Shown one piece after another: positions 20,736-32,387 of a stretch of DNA of 64,000 nucleotides. Both the position numbers and the translations under genes were made by a program. This DNA comes from Isoetes taiwanensis. Lineage: Eukaryota; Streptophyta; Lycopodiopsida; Isoetales; Isoetaceae. The notes beneath the pieces were generated by a model. It did not search any database and was not told the DNA's origin. It saw only the letters and a list, made by a program, of their open reading frames with translations. The stretch's first letter is position 1; each line of letters starts with the position of its first letter. The stretch spans positions 248,001 to 312,000 of the forward strand of contig JAJEKV010000072.1 of assembly GCA_021234155.1 (NCBI GenBank), in the 5' to 3' direction.

Positions 20736-23688
20736 GATGGAGAAGAGCGTGTGGAACTAGTTCCACTTGCTTGTCCGTCATATCTAAGAGCATTTAGAAT
20801 CTATATAGTATCTTAGAATCAAATGTATACTTCTCCAAAAGGCTTACGTGAAGGATGTTATGGGCCTTCAGAGACCTGAATCCTCCACAGAAGTTTGCAT
20901 GTCGATGAACACGTGTTGGGGTCAACTATAACCATTAGACATCAAATACCTGACGGTTTGTGGAAGTCTCACTGTTACATTCGTGGTGATGAGTTCCGCA
21001 GTGGTTGGAACTCTTTTGGAATCCATGACTACTCCCTTCTTTATTTCATTATATCACATTATATCTAATTTAGAAATCATTCTTTATTCACAGACTCATT
21101 CTAATCATATTAACTTCTTTTTTATAGGTCGATTATACTCTCCCTTCACTTTACAATTTCTTTTATTACAGTCTGCCCTAATTTAATTTTGTATCAAATT
21201 TTTTTCTTATTTTGTTGCAGTTTTAACAACTCATATATTGCTATCCTCTCTTTTATATGTCCATCACATTTATACTTATCCTTTAATACACTTATATATA
21301 TTGCATTATATCTCACGTTTTTACATATATATTTTAACATTAATTACGCACACACGTTCTTCATCATTTATTATTCATAACCTTTTTATAATTATAATTC
21401 AAGTCTCGTTACTCCTTCAATAGTTTGTATAACACATACATAATTATATTTTCCATTCTTTTATATTTAACACTGCATTCACTCTACACTTTATTATATC
21501 AAGATTTATTTTCCACCATATTTTGAAATACTTTTCTTCTTTTGGCTATCTCCCATCTTTCCACACTCACGCTGTCTACCTTAACCATACTTTACATCCA
21601 CACGTATACACATATTAATCCATTAGTTATATCCATACATTTGTCATACATGCGGACATTCTTATATTTACATCGCACAGATACATCTCACAGAGACATT
21701 CTATGGGGTACCGTTAAGTTGACGCCACCTAGGTCGTTGTCCACCTGTGCTATGGCCATACGATCTTCCTATGTTATGAATAGGGTGTCCATGGCGGAAG
21801 CATCGAAAGCATGCCTGGTCCTTCTTGAGCCTCTTATATAAGTTTGTTATCCCATTGAATCACTAAATGTTAAGCGACCCAGAAAGGTGTGCTTACTAAT
21901 AATGCTTAAATATCCAGCTTATGAAAGGGATATCACTTTAGAAGTGTAGGTTTCGACAATGGTGGCCAAGATATAGAATGTTTATGCTATAAGCTAGAGG
22001 ATGAATGGCGTATAACGACACAGATCCATAAACTACAGATTATAAAATTACGCATGCATTGCGTTTCGTAAGGAGGTTGACGTTCCTGAGGCGTGCATCA
22101 ATGCAAAGTGTCTTCTGTAGGTGCAAAGGGCACCGAATAGAAGACTAGACAATAGTGGGAACCGTAGTAATATACCCACACGACAAGTGTGATACAAGGG
22201 GAGGTTGAAAGTTGTTGTAAACAACATTTCAAATACAGGGAAGTTGAATGGACACTTTGAGTAGCCCAAAGTGTGGAATATGGACAAGGTAGGTGCCCAA
22301 TGAACGTCTCACCAAGGAGAATGTGCTCCGGACTTAGTACTCTGTGTGTATCTCGAGGAGTAGCTCCGCGTTGGTATATGCGTACTAGGACCATTTAATG
22401 GTATAACAACAAAAGGAAAGGGTGTGTAAGAGAACTTTTAGTTCACAGTCCGTATGAATACGAAAATAATGAAGATAAGAGTTCTTATAGTAGACTTTAA
22501 ACATGTCCATTAGGAACTTAGGGTGGCATCTCTCACTTTGGAATTTGTGACTACAGCTTGAGGATCAAGTCGAACTAGGGTTAGAGAGTCTAAAAAGTGT
22601 GGTGCCAAAACCACAACATGTATATGGTACAAGATAAATAAGTCGAGAAAATATGTTTGCGACAACAAGAAGTTGAATTTTCGGTGGATAATATCATCCA
22701 CTATATTGTTATACAGGAGTGGATTATAACACATGTTATATATCACATAATAACAAGGTAGTAATCGTGGATGTTGGAAGGATTTAGTAGTATCAAATAC
22801 TACATTAGTGAGGATGTCAAGGATGTCGACTATGACATTCAGATGTATGTTATATTGGAAGATAGTAGAATATTCATACAAGTCAAGTGAGTCTGATTAC
22901 TAGACATAAGTCTTACTATAAAAAACAGAGATACTGTTGGTTAAGTAGAACAAGAGACTATTGTATTCATTAAAAGGAAGTTTACTATGTTGGTAAAGGG
23001 TTTGGCTTGATGGTGGGAGGTCAACGGTTCAAGTGTCTATAATATAACTTTGTTAAAGAGTTGTTGTGCAAAGAAAAAAGAATACTAGATGTGTATAACA
23101 TATATGAAATATATTACATTTAAGGAAGCTTGGCGTGGTGGTAATTGCCTAAGGTTGGAGTTGGAAGGTTGTGAGTTCAAATTTCGGTTGAGGGGACAAA
23201 AGAAAAGATATTTATATGGTGAAAATATAATGGAATTTTTAAATGACAGAAATTTTTATATGCGAAAAAAATATTGGGGCGTGATGGGGAATTTTGGAGC
23301 TTCTTTTTGAATTCTAAGACGCTGTTTTGCCGATCACACCCCTTTTGCTCCTGAGCCCGTTTGTTTTTGTTTTGGCGCATCCCACCCATGCTCCTTGGTC
23401 CATTGGATTGTCCCGGACGCGTTGGTGCAAGAATCGCCTCCATCCGAGTTACCTAGAAAAAAGTTATAGCCCGTGGAATCAAGAGACCTCGTTCTCCCAA
23501 CTTAGCATAACTCTATTCTAATAACTCACACGTTAATCCCTAGCTAGCTTATTTCTCCCATAACTAGGCCAACACTCATGCTACCTTGGAAGTTGAAGTA
23601 GTTTATCTTAGATTAAAGTCCCCTACTAACTATTGATCTAACGAGTTAGAATATGGCCAGTGCTATGATTTGGTCCACCAAAATCATG
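20736..23688 (-). other. Decayed internal region of the old chromovirus
   Basis: About 3 kb with no readable Gag or Pol motif on either strand. Part (21050-21540) is strongly T/C/A-biased with near absence of G on the plus strand, and several minus-strand stretches resemble chance frames only. It may be a deletion derivative or contain unidentified insertions. Confidence 0.45.
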
Positions 23689-23700
23689 GCTTTGATACCA
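23689..23700 (-). other. Primer binding site of the old chromovirus
   Basis: On minus this reads TGGTATCAAAGC, the initiator-Met-tRNA type site with one change. It lies three bases from the 5' LTR. Confidence 0.75.
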
Positions 23701-23703
23701 CTA

Positions 23704-25141
23704 TGATGCTCCCAGAATCTATACGATGCTCCCATCGTACAAATATGGGGAATTCCCCTCCCGTGACGACTACATCACCATGGAAAGGCCCTTCGTCTAA
23801 CTCAGACCACTTGCGATGAACAAGTGCCCGGGTGAGGAACACGGAGGTGTCATTCGGCCCAAGTCCGCTATGGGAATCCTATACAGCGGAAGCGTACATA
23901 CATGTTAGCACCTAGCAATCATACATAAAATAATATACCATCACGAAGGGTGGTCCATCCATCATCATCATATACATGGCAATACAAAGTACACCGGCTA
24001 GAGTAGTCCACTCCATCGCCCCTCCCCGTGCACACACTTTGAGATAAAACATGCTATGGCGCGGTTGTAGCCTTCCGGAGATGCAACCTCATGGAATTAC
24101 CCTATGAGGCTACTTCGGGTTACATCTCCCCGGTCCAATGAGGCAAGAAGGGGATAATCCCCCTCCAGGATCACAATGGTTCCATGGGTGCGCTAGAGGA
24201 TACGTGCCACTAGGCGCACACGCATCCGTACCCGACTTTAACCCCCTAGAATCCATGGACCTCTTTGGCGCACCCATCGAGCCCAGGACATCCATATAGG
24301 CACATTTCCATGCGGCCCAGGAGGTGTCAGACCTATACCTGGCCCCAACGCGAGGACCGACTATAAGCCTAGCACACTGTAGGAGCCCCAGTAGCCACGC
24401 TCAGCAAGGCTCCGCCCCCACTTCACCAATTGTGTCTGTTATTTGGTGTTGAACTACATCGTGGCATCCACAGCCCGATGGGCTCTTATGCACAGGCCGC
24501 ATCTAATGGGATTTAAGGGGTTCTAGCTAGGAGCATATCTAATCCTAGATGGCCTTTAGGTCTCTACCCCCTTTTACCCATACAACACAGGAGGGACAGA
24601 AAGAGAGCATTCATATGTGATACATCCATCATAATCTCAGCTAGACATAAAATAAAGAGAATAATCATCCATCTAACAAGCAAGGGTTAGTTCCTAACTA
24701 GAATCTCAAGCTAACGAAGCCTACTAACCGGTATCTGAGCTAGATCTCCCATCTCTCAGGTTCTCCATGCCCTGCTGCTTGAATAAGCTCCTCCTCTTCT
24801 CCAACTGCCCCCAAATCGAATTGGGGCAAATTGGCCCTAATTTGGATGTCCCAAGTTAGTAACTCTCCCATGCCCAATCGATTTGGGCCAAGTGTCAATG
24901 CTAAATTACTTATTACTAAGTAATAAGTTATTACTTATTACTTAGTAATTTAGTATTTTAGCCTTTTTAATATTAGGTTAAGCCCTAAATTCAAATTAGA
25001 GTTTAGGGTTAGGTTTCCACCTTAATAATTAATGATTGACATAGCTAACCTTAGCTTATGAATAATTAATGCACCATTAATTATTCATAGTGACGTGTCA
25101 TATATTTATACCCAAAAGGCATATAAATATATGGAACGTCA
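23704..25141 (-). repeat. 5' LTR of the old chromovirus
   Basis: A 1,438-bp LTR, TGATGCTCCC to GGAACGTCA on the plus strand. It is the complete reference for the split copy. It contains nested palindromes at 24901-24953 (CTAAATTACT...AGTAATTTAG outside, CTAAGTAATAAG...CTTATTACTTAG inside). Confidence 0.88.
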
Positions 25142-26044
25142 CATGCATACCCTTTATGGATAACTCCAACTTGCAAACCGTCATTCAACTTATACGTTGT
25201 GTGATGAACATCAACACAATAAATTCTACATTGCCTTTGTGATATCTCCAAGTCGTTACTCAAGAATAGCTCAGACCTAAAAATTGATATAGCTCTCAGA
25301 AAAATATACATCTTCTGCAAAAGCCTATTGCCAAATCAAGGAAGGCGGAACTAAAAAATGCAATTGCCTACTTGACATCCATCTTTAAAGAGTTTCTATG
25401 GACCTTGGAACATTTCTGCTTGATGAGGCTTTTGCCAGGAGCCATATAGGTACTTTATTCTTCTGCGCCAGTCTGCAGTGCACTACATCCAAACATCTGA
25501 GCAGTAAAGGTGATGGTTACATAGTTCAATTTAAAGTTTTCAGATAATGTATGATGTATCACGAAATCAAAGCCAGGCAGACAAAATGTTTACTTGATAT
25601 AAATAATAGAATGGAATAGACGAAACATGTCTTTGAGCCAAAAAAGCCCCAAATAGGCATATATTCATCATAAAAAAAATGAAGTCAAAGAGTCAAGTGG
25701 AGGGCCAAAAAGACCCGCGTTTAGAGAAATACTTTAGACTGCCCTCACCCAAGAAAGGAGTGAGGCTTACAAAATGGAGGCTAAGAAATGGTGTGGATTC
25801 GTCGATAGGCAAAATCGTTCAGGATCGTTTCTGGCATGCATTGATCTAGTGAGGGCAGAATAATAACTAATTATTTAACAGCCTAAAATGAAAGTATTAA
25901 CACACAACAAAAGCAATGGTCAAGATTGCACACAAACTTTATTTATGTATAGAAGATATATTGACATGGATATGTGAAAACCTTAGGCCAAATGCCCAAA
26001 ACACACCATGGTCCTTTCTAGATTAATACACACATAGAAGTTTG
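25142..26044. other. Unassigned interval
   Basis: A minus-strand frame reaches from inside the LTR to 25320 and has a hydrophilic sequence in its unique part, but no family is recognised. The rest is AT-rich without motif. Confidence 0.35.
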
Positions 26045-26401
26045 ACTCTATATGTGAAAAATAGCAAGCAACATTAAATTGAAAGGTTCCTTGCTAGTCA
26101 TATACCTGTATCCACATGCGATGGTTGTGTCTATCTCCCTTATGCAAAGATACAGAAGATGCCAAATATGTCCTATAGTAGCATGGCACCCCACCATAAT
26201 GTCGTTTACTTGTGCATTCATTAAACACAAATTAGAGTTGATACCTTGAAAGGCCAAAATCCTATAACTAGTATGCTCCTGTATTTTCATAAGGAAAATA
26301 AAATTCATGTTTTTTGCCATAGAGTTTAAATTATCTCCCTTATGCCAAGATACAATTCCTATTTGAAGTAGGACCATCGTGGGTACTGTTACAGACCACA
26401 C
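26045..26401 (-). pseudogene. LINE endonuclease fragment
   Basis: The minus-strand frame carries a decayed APE-type endonuclease N-terminus (W-H-K-G-D-N-L-N-S-M, F-I-F-L-M-K-I-Q-E-H, and an LLAIFHI end) that lines up with the LINE endonuclease at 42998-43372 (W-Q-K-G-D-S-L-N-S-V, L-I-F-L-M-E-T-W-E-H, LLVACYFSH). The catalytic glutamate position is changed to Q or K around I-Q-E. Only about 115 codons remain. Confidence 0.6.
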
Positions 26402-27344
26402 CTATGATTTGAACCTTTTCATTCTCAGAAGCCTTATTACAGGTCTTCTTCAGATATAACAAGGTTTACAATTCTAAAACCATTTGAAACTACTACAATT
26501 CCCACAAACCAAACTATTAGCAGTGACAAATAATTTCAATTTACAATAAGAAAGACAAATGGACACAACTTACTCAAATAGCCTGAGATGTTACCTAGTC
26601 CACCAAAACCAACTTAAAAATCCTTTGTCAGAAGTTACACCAATAACTTCTGTAATCAAAGTTGAGTTCACAAAAACTAGAAAAAGATCCATTCAAACGA
26701 ATTCACGGTAGTTCACTATCCAACCGAGTCAATTGATGCTAAATTCTGGCAAATTATGCAAGCAGTGGACAATTGGCAGATTCTCAATCAATGATTCATA
26801 AATCTGGGCTAGATCATAAGCTTGGTTATCTAAGGAGCCATAAATTGATTGAGGCTATTAAGGCTTAAGAACCGAATAGAGGAAAGGGCTGATTCTTGAT
26901 TCTAGGTTGCAGGGCAATCCGGTACAGATTCGATCAGCCATGTTTGCAATCGCTGAGTTTGTTAGTCCATGTGTTATTGTAGCAATCTAAGAATAGTTGC
27001 CCTTGTCCTAAAGTACTATAATGCCCCATGTTCCCTTTTAACTTAAATTGATTTATAGCTCTATTGTTTATGTTAACTATAACCTTTAATGTAGTAATAA
27101 TATCTTGCCTTACAAGATATTATTTGAACCATCAAAACATATATAATGCAGTTTGTGATTTTCCCTATCTTAATATTTTGTTGCCACGTTTTTCTTAAAG
27201 ACCTCCGATGTTGGCTGTAAGCTGTCGCGACCTCCTATGCCAGATCAAAGTACATCCACCACTAACAACAAGCGTGGTTGGATGCGTGGAATTAAATGCG
27301 CCGGCAAGCATGACGATCGCGGGGGTAGGGAGGGGGGGAGGGGG
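26402..27344. other. Unassigned AT-rich interval
   Basis: No gene or repeat recognised on either strand. Confidence 0.4.
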
Positions 27345-27635
27345 GCTTGATGGTTTTGCTTGACTACGTGTTGCGGTGTCTGGGCGGATTTGGGAAGACC
27401 TATCATTTTACGGAGGTTGCGAGGCAGCACGAATCTTTACATGAAAATAATTTTTCTTGATGTTTTGCTTGACTCTATGTCGCGGCGTGCGAAGGGGATT
27501 TGGGGCAAAAATAATTCTTGATGTTTTTGCTTGACTCTACGTGTTGCTTGGCGTCTTGTGAATTTGGGGCGAGAAGACCTATCATTTCTGGAGGTTGCAA
27601 GTAGCACAGATCTTTACATGAAAATAATTTTGATT
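27345..27635. repeat. Imperfect direct repeats
   Basis: The phrase CTTGATG(G)TTTTGCTTGACT occurs at about 27346, 27457 and 27516. The first and third copies continue with GAAGACCTATCATTT, a GGAGGTTGC string and TTTACATGAAAATAATTT. Units are about 60-115 bp and unequal. A purine-rich run (GGGAGGGGGGGAGGGGGG) lies just upstream at about 27328. Confidence 0.65.
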
Positions 27636-29302
27636 AGAGCACAAGCTATATTCAACAACATCTTTTTTGTGCAGGGGGCAATCAATGGCGGATTGTTGAA
27701 GAGCTTGGTATTTCTTTTGTTAAAAAAGAAGAAAGGTATTTTTTCAATGAATCACAAAGCAAAACAAAAAGTGGATCATCCAAAGGCACGATAGCCTAGA
27801 AATCGGCTCGATTGGAACAAGAAACTTCGGACGAGGCATTTGTTTGGTTGCGGAGCAAAGAGAACTGCAAATTGGCTGATCAATTTCGGCAACACACTAC
27901 AAATACGTACATGCAAACTGCCTTGGATCCCTCATTTTGATTAAAGCCTCTCCTCTCTGGTTTAGCGACTTTCTTTCGTTTACACTCTGCGAATTGGGAT
28001 GGCAAAATCGCATTTATCAAAACCGCCCTTCAATCTTCTCGAAAGGGCCTGTCTTGCCCCGCTACCTTTCGGCATCTGCTCAAAAGGACCCTTGCCATGC
28101 CTTGCTCACGCTAGATGGAGAAAGGGAAGCGGGTACCACGCGACCAAGATGCACAAAGAGGTGGCTTCTTGCTCGTAAGCGAGAGATGGGGGAACATAGG
28201 CTGCGAGCGCAGGCGGAGCAATTTGTGAGATTATTATCGTAATCCTCAGTTATTTTTTTTTGGAACCAAGAAGGCGGGAGAATCTTGGACATTACCCATG
28301 AATGAGACCGGACTTTTTGTCTTTAATAAGTTTGATAATTTAGGGCTTCAAAATGTTGTATTGAAGAGCATCGTTAATGTCCACAATGTAGTAATGAATG
28401 ATTGCTATTCATAGTGACACGTGTTCCTTTGTAATCTCAAGAAGCTTTTCGAGAAAGTGGGCACGATACCAATGGCTTAGACTTTCTTAAATGGTCAAGT
28501 TTAAATTTTGGAAAGAGAAAAATAGTTATAGAAATAGCTAGACATTGGGAGCGAGTAGTTTTATGTAGGAAAATCTTAAGAATTTAGAAGACATATTTAA
28601 TGCCAACCCATGTTAAAACCTCTAAATGTTGCTCCATTTCTTGTAGGTTGAAAGAACTTGCGGAATCTCAAGCAAAGATAGTTTGTGTTAATTCTTCTTT
28701 TGCGCCAAGTAGCTTAGACAAGTGGTTTCATTTACACAACGTCGAACCAAAGAAATGTTCACGGCCCCCCATTTTAGCTGATAAATTTCTTGTAGGTATT
28801 ATAGGTTTTCCTTTGCCCTTTTTAGACTAGTCCAACTCGTGCATGCAAGGTACCAATCTCCTAGAATTAAATCCTATAGAGCTAACTTGGCGGCTCCTAA
28901 GCATGTTCTATGGAATTGATATAATTGGCAAAGTGAACAAGAGAAGCATGCCTATGCTGGAAAGTTTGGTCTGCATAGGATTGATTGATGGTCTGCCGTG
29001 ATGCATATATTCAAGCGCATCAAGGAGTAAACCATGATATGCTGTTTGACTTCCATATCATGCTCATCATTTTACGATCACATAATATTTGATGGATTCT
29101 CAACAAGCTTTTAGAACTGAAAGAGCCTTTAAACCACTGATTTTTTCTTTGCTTGTGGTTGTAGTTTACGATTTACAGTAAGTTAACAAATCCTGATAAT
29201 GATAGCGTAATGTGGGACAACCACAACATCAATGGGAAGTGCCTATATTGAATGCACAGGTGGCTGAGTGCTGCATTTGTCTTACTTTGATGGGAAAAAA
29301 TA
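27636..29302. other. Unassigned interval
   Basis: Short frames only (for example 27937-28242 plus), without recognisable motif. It may contain the 3' flank of the PPR pseudogene. Confidence 0.35.
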
Positions 29303-31520
29303 TCAACAGACAATTTGATCAAAGCAGCGGCTGCCTACTTCCCTATTATCATGTGTTCTACAAGCAGAAAGCAAACTTGTCCAACCTGTAATATTAGTTT
29401 GTACAGAGGACTGAAGTAAAGCTTCAGCCTCCCAAAGAAAACCTGCACGACTCAGCAAGTCCACAATACAATTCAAATGAGAATTAACTGGCATAATACC
29501 ATAACAATTTGTCATTAAATTAAAGAACCAGCGACCTTCATCTACCAGGCCTGCTCGGCTGCATGAAATGAGGATGCTAGCAAATGAGGCCTCATCTGGA
29601 TTTAGACCCTCCCTTTCCATTTTTTCAAAATATTGTAGACATGAAGGGCCATCCCCATGCTGGGCAAATCCAGCAACCATTGTATTCCATGATACCATGT
29701 TCCGACTCGACATTTTGTCGAAAACTTTGTAAGCTTCCTCCAGGCAACCACATTTGGCATACATATCAAGAAGAATGTTTCCCCACAATAGTATCTAACT
29801 GTGCTCTGCACTTTGTGATTTGTTAGGCGGAATTAATCTGCCTTGCTCAGTTGCACCCATCACAGCGCATGCTTTGAGGACACTTAAATATGTGGCTTCA
29901 CTTGGCTTGATGCTTTCTTGCATTTTATCAAAACAATGCAAAGCAAGCATCCCTTCTCCATGCTGGGAATATCCTGCAATAATGGCATTCCATGAGGAAA
30001 CATTTGGCATTATACCTTCTTGCTGCATTAAAACAAGATATTTCTCAGCCACTGGACCTTGCCCATTGTGACTGTATCCTGCAATTATGGCATTCCAGGT
30101 GATTATATTTCGATACTGCGTACACTGAAAGATGGTGTATGCGTCATCTGAACTTCCACATTTTGCATACATATCTACCAATGCACTCCCCATAACAACA
30201 TCCAGTTGGATCATAGATTTCATGATCTGCGCATGAACAAGCTTTTCCTTTCTCCTTTAATCCAACAACTGAGCATGCTTTCATGATGTTTACAAATGTT
30301 ATATTGTTTGGCATTATTTCAGCCTCTTGCATAGTTTCAAAGCATTCTAGAGCTAGATGAGCTGTGTCACCATGCTGAGAATATCCTCCAATTAGTGCGT
30401 TCCATGATTCTATGTTTGCTTTTATGCCTTCATGTTGCATTTTCTCAAAGCATGTTTTGGCCTGAAGGGTACCTTCATTCAAGGAATATGCTGTGATCAT
30501 TGCATTGAAAGATATAACATCTCTATCAAACAACCTAGTAAAGACTATGCATGCTTCATTCAAATACCCACAAGTGGCATACATATGGATCAATGTACTT
30601 CCAATAGAGACATCCAAATGATGTCTGCTTTTTATAACAGCCCGTGAACGATCCTGCCCACCTCAACTGCTCTCATATTGGCACATGCTTTTAAAATGCT
30701 ATAAAATGTCACTTTATCTGGATCTATGCCTTCCTGTTGCATCCGATCGAAACATTGTAACGCTAATTGATCATCCCCATGCTCAACATATCCACTCAAA
30801 ACTGCATTCCAGGATACCACATTTGGCTTTAAGCCTTCCGTTTGCATTTGTTCAAAATATTTTTAGTGCCAAATGGCTATTTCCACACAAGGCATATCCG
30901 AAATAATTGCATTCCAAATTACCACATTTTGAATAGTCAATCTGTCAAAAACTTGGCATGCATCTCCTAAGGCTTCGCACATAGCATACATATGGACGAG
31001 GGTGCTTCCCATCACATCATCCAATTGGAGTTTGTTAACAATGCCCTCAGCGTGTATAATCCTTCCATGAAACAGCAATTTTTCATCATGCAAGACTTGA
31101 GGACAGCAACGTATGTATATGCATCAGTTCTTATTTCCAATATGTGCATTCTGTGGTACAAGTCAAGAGCTGTACAACATTGCCCCAGCTTAGCATTTGT
31201 TAAAATGATTGCAGCCCATGTGTATGAAGTTGGTTTCTCTATTGCATCAAATGCCCAATTAGCTTCATATAAACTCTTATGGCAAGAAAAAATCCGTATG
31301 AGATGATCGCCTAGAACAGAAATTCTATCCAACCTGTGAAGAATAAGAGACCGAGTCTTCTACCGCATTCTAAAGATTTCCGCTTCTCAGCTTCCGTAGA
31401 AGGGAGTATGCGCTGTTTCTTGTCATAACAATTCCTTGCTGTTGCATAATCTCTGCGGCTTCTAATGCATCATCCAAGAATCCCATCTCACAAAGTTTGT
31501 TAAACTCCTCAAAGAAACCT
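29303..31520 (-). pseudogene. PLS-class pentatricopeptide repeat (PPR) pseudogene
   Basis: PPR proteins bind organelle RNA through 31-36 residue helical repeats. At least fifteen repeats can be followed on the minus strand, with hallmark strings such as GSTLIHMYATCG, VDMYAKCGSSDDA, ITWNAIIAGYSHNGQG and WNTMVAGFAQHGDG, and the leader FNKLCEMGFLDDALEA near 31500. The 3' end reads into an E1-type motif (W-T-S-L-L-S-A-C-R-T-H) and stops at 29303, without E2 or DYW domain. The coding path moves between all three minus frames (segments 31012-31332, 30863-31093, 30632-30847, 30144-30617, 29795-30223, 29303-29788), with in-frame stops near 29795 and 31345. At least five breaks make it a pseudogene, unless the assembly is faulty here. 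The neighbouring TDP2 exons are intact. Confidence 0.85.
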
Positions 31521-31532
31521 ATGTATTCTCAT

Positions 31533-32387
31533 CATATCAGGCAACGCCATATTTCAAAAATGAAAACGCAAGGGACTACAGAAAACCATACCATTTTACC
31601 CCATTTCCATGCGATATGAGGAAAGAATCGTCTGATAACAGGCGACAGTGATGGCGGAAGCTTGTTATCATAATGCAAAAGGAACTCAAAGCAGATTGAT
31701 TGGTTTGGTATCGGCTGGCCATGAGAGACCTGCCGATGAAGAGTAAATCTATTCGTCTCTCTGATAGATGCACACTTTCGACTGACATGGAAGAGACCAT
31801 AAACCGTAAACCTCTTAAGTGCAATTACGTTGTCGAGTTTTAAATCTCTGGTTGAACCTTTTTTAGATGTCAAGTTTTTCAAAGCACGCTACATCTGATT
31901 GTTGTTGTCATTTTTGGGGTATATGGACAAAATGACAGAACCCAAAAGAAAGAAAAATGGGAGAAAAAACAACGGGACATCTTCGTTTTACAGCCCTCGC
32001 ACCCACCTGATGTGGCACAGATCCAGACCACACAATCTGGACATCAAGGGCTAGAATAATGCCACGTCAGTGGGGGCTGCAAAACGAAGACTATCCAAAA
32101 CAACGTTGATGAAATGGGCTTGTGACTCATCAGTTGACTTAACAAATTAGTTCATCCATTAAAAGCAGAAGTTCTACTTCAAAAAGCCACTAAAAAGTAC
32201 ATATTTACATTCTCTAAATTTCATTTCTACAGCTGACCAGAAAAAACTTCTAATCTGTAAAAGCCGCCAAGTTCACTCAGAAGATTGGTCAGCCCAAAAC
32301 AAAGAAGGGTCCACATCAGTGTTGTTCCTTCTCAAACATGATCACATCAACAAAACTCTGATGGTGAGCATCCCCTCTCTTCTTCAT
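31533..32387. other. Intergenic DNA between PPR pseudogene and TDP2
   Basis: The frame 31532-31882 on minus shows no domain. The segment includes the probable 3' untranslated region of TDP2 just below 32388. Nothing else is recognised. Confidence 0.45.

Larger units (their letters stand above)
5357..25141 (-). mobile_element. Old minus-strand chromovirus (Ty3/gypsy), split by a nested element
   Basis: Two similar LTRs bound this element: a right copy at 23704-25141 and a left copy at 5357-19748 that is interrupted by the younger chromovirus. Read on the minus strand, the order is 5' LTR, primer binding site (23700 to 23689), a 3.95-kb internal region, polypurine tract (19763 to 19751), 3' LTR. 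The internal region is far too short for a complete gag-pol; only a chromodomain-like segment near its 3' end is recognisable. The LTR opens TGATGCTCCC on the plus strand at the right copy; the left copy has lost two bases there. Flanking 5-mers (TCTCG and CATGC) do not match, so no target duplication supports the outer ends. The polypurine tract is identical to that of the nested element, which suggests related families. Confidence 0.8.

Noticed and set aside
19764-23688. An H3-like ORF in the older chromovirus
   Set aside because: I searched the minus strand for the MARTKQTARK start and the fold motifs and saw neither, but most of this element's interior is missing.
5347-25150. Target duplication for the outer chromovirus
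   Set aside because: The flanking 5-mers TCTCG and CATGC do not match, and shifting the edge by the two missing LTR bases does not help.
26045-26401. Possible relation of this EEP-fold fragment to TDP2
   Set aside because: Its motifs line up with the LINE endonuclease at 42998-43372 and not with TDP2.
29100-29302. DYW deaminase domain after the PPR repeats
   Set aside because: No HxE or CxxC pattern was found in any minus frame below 29303.
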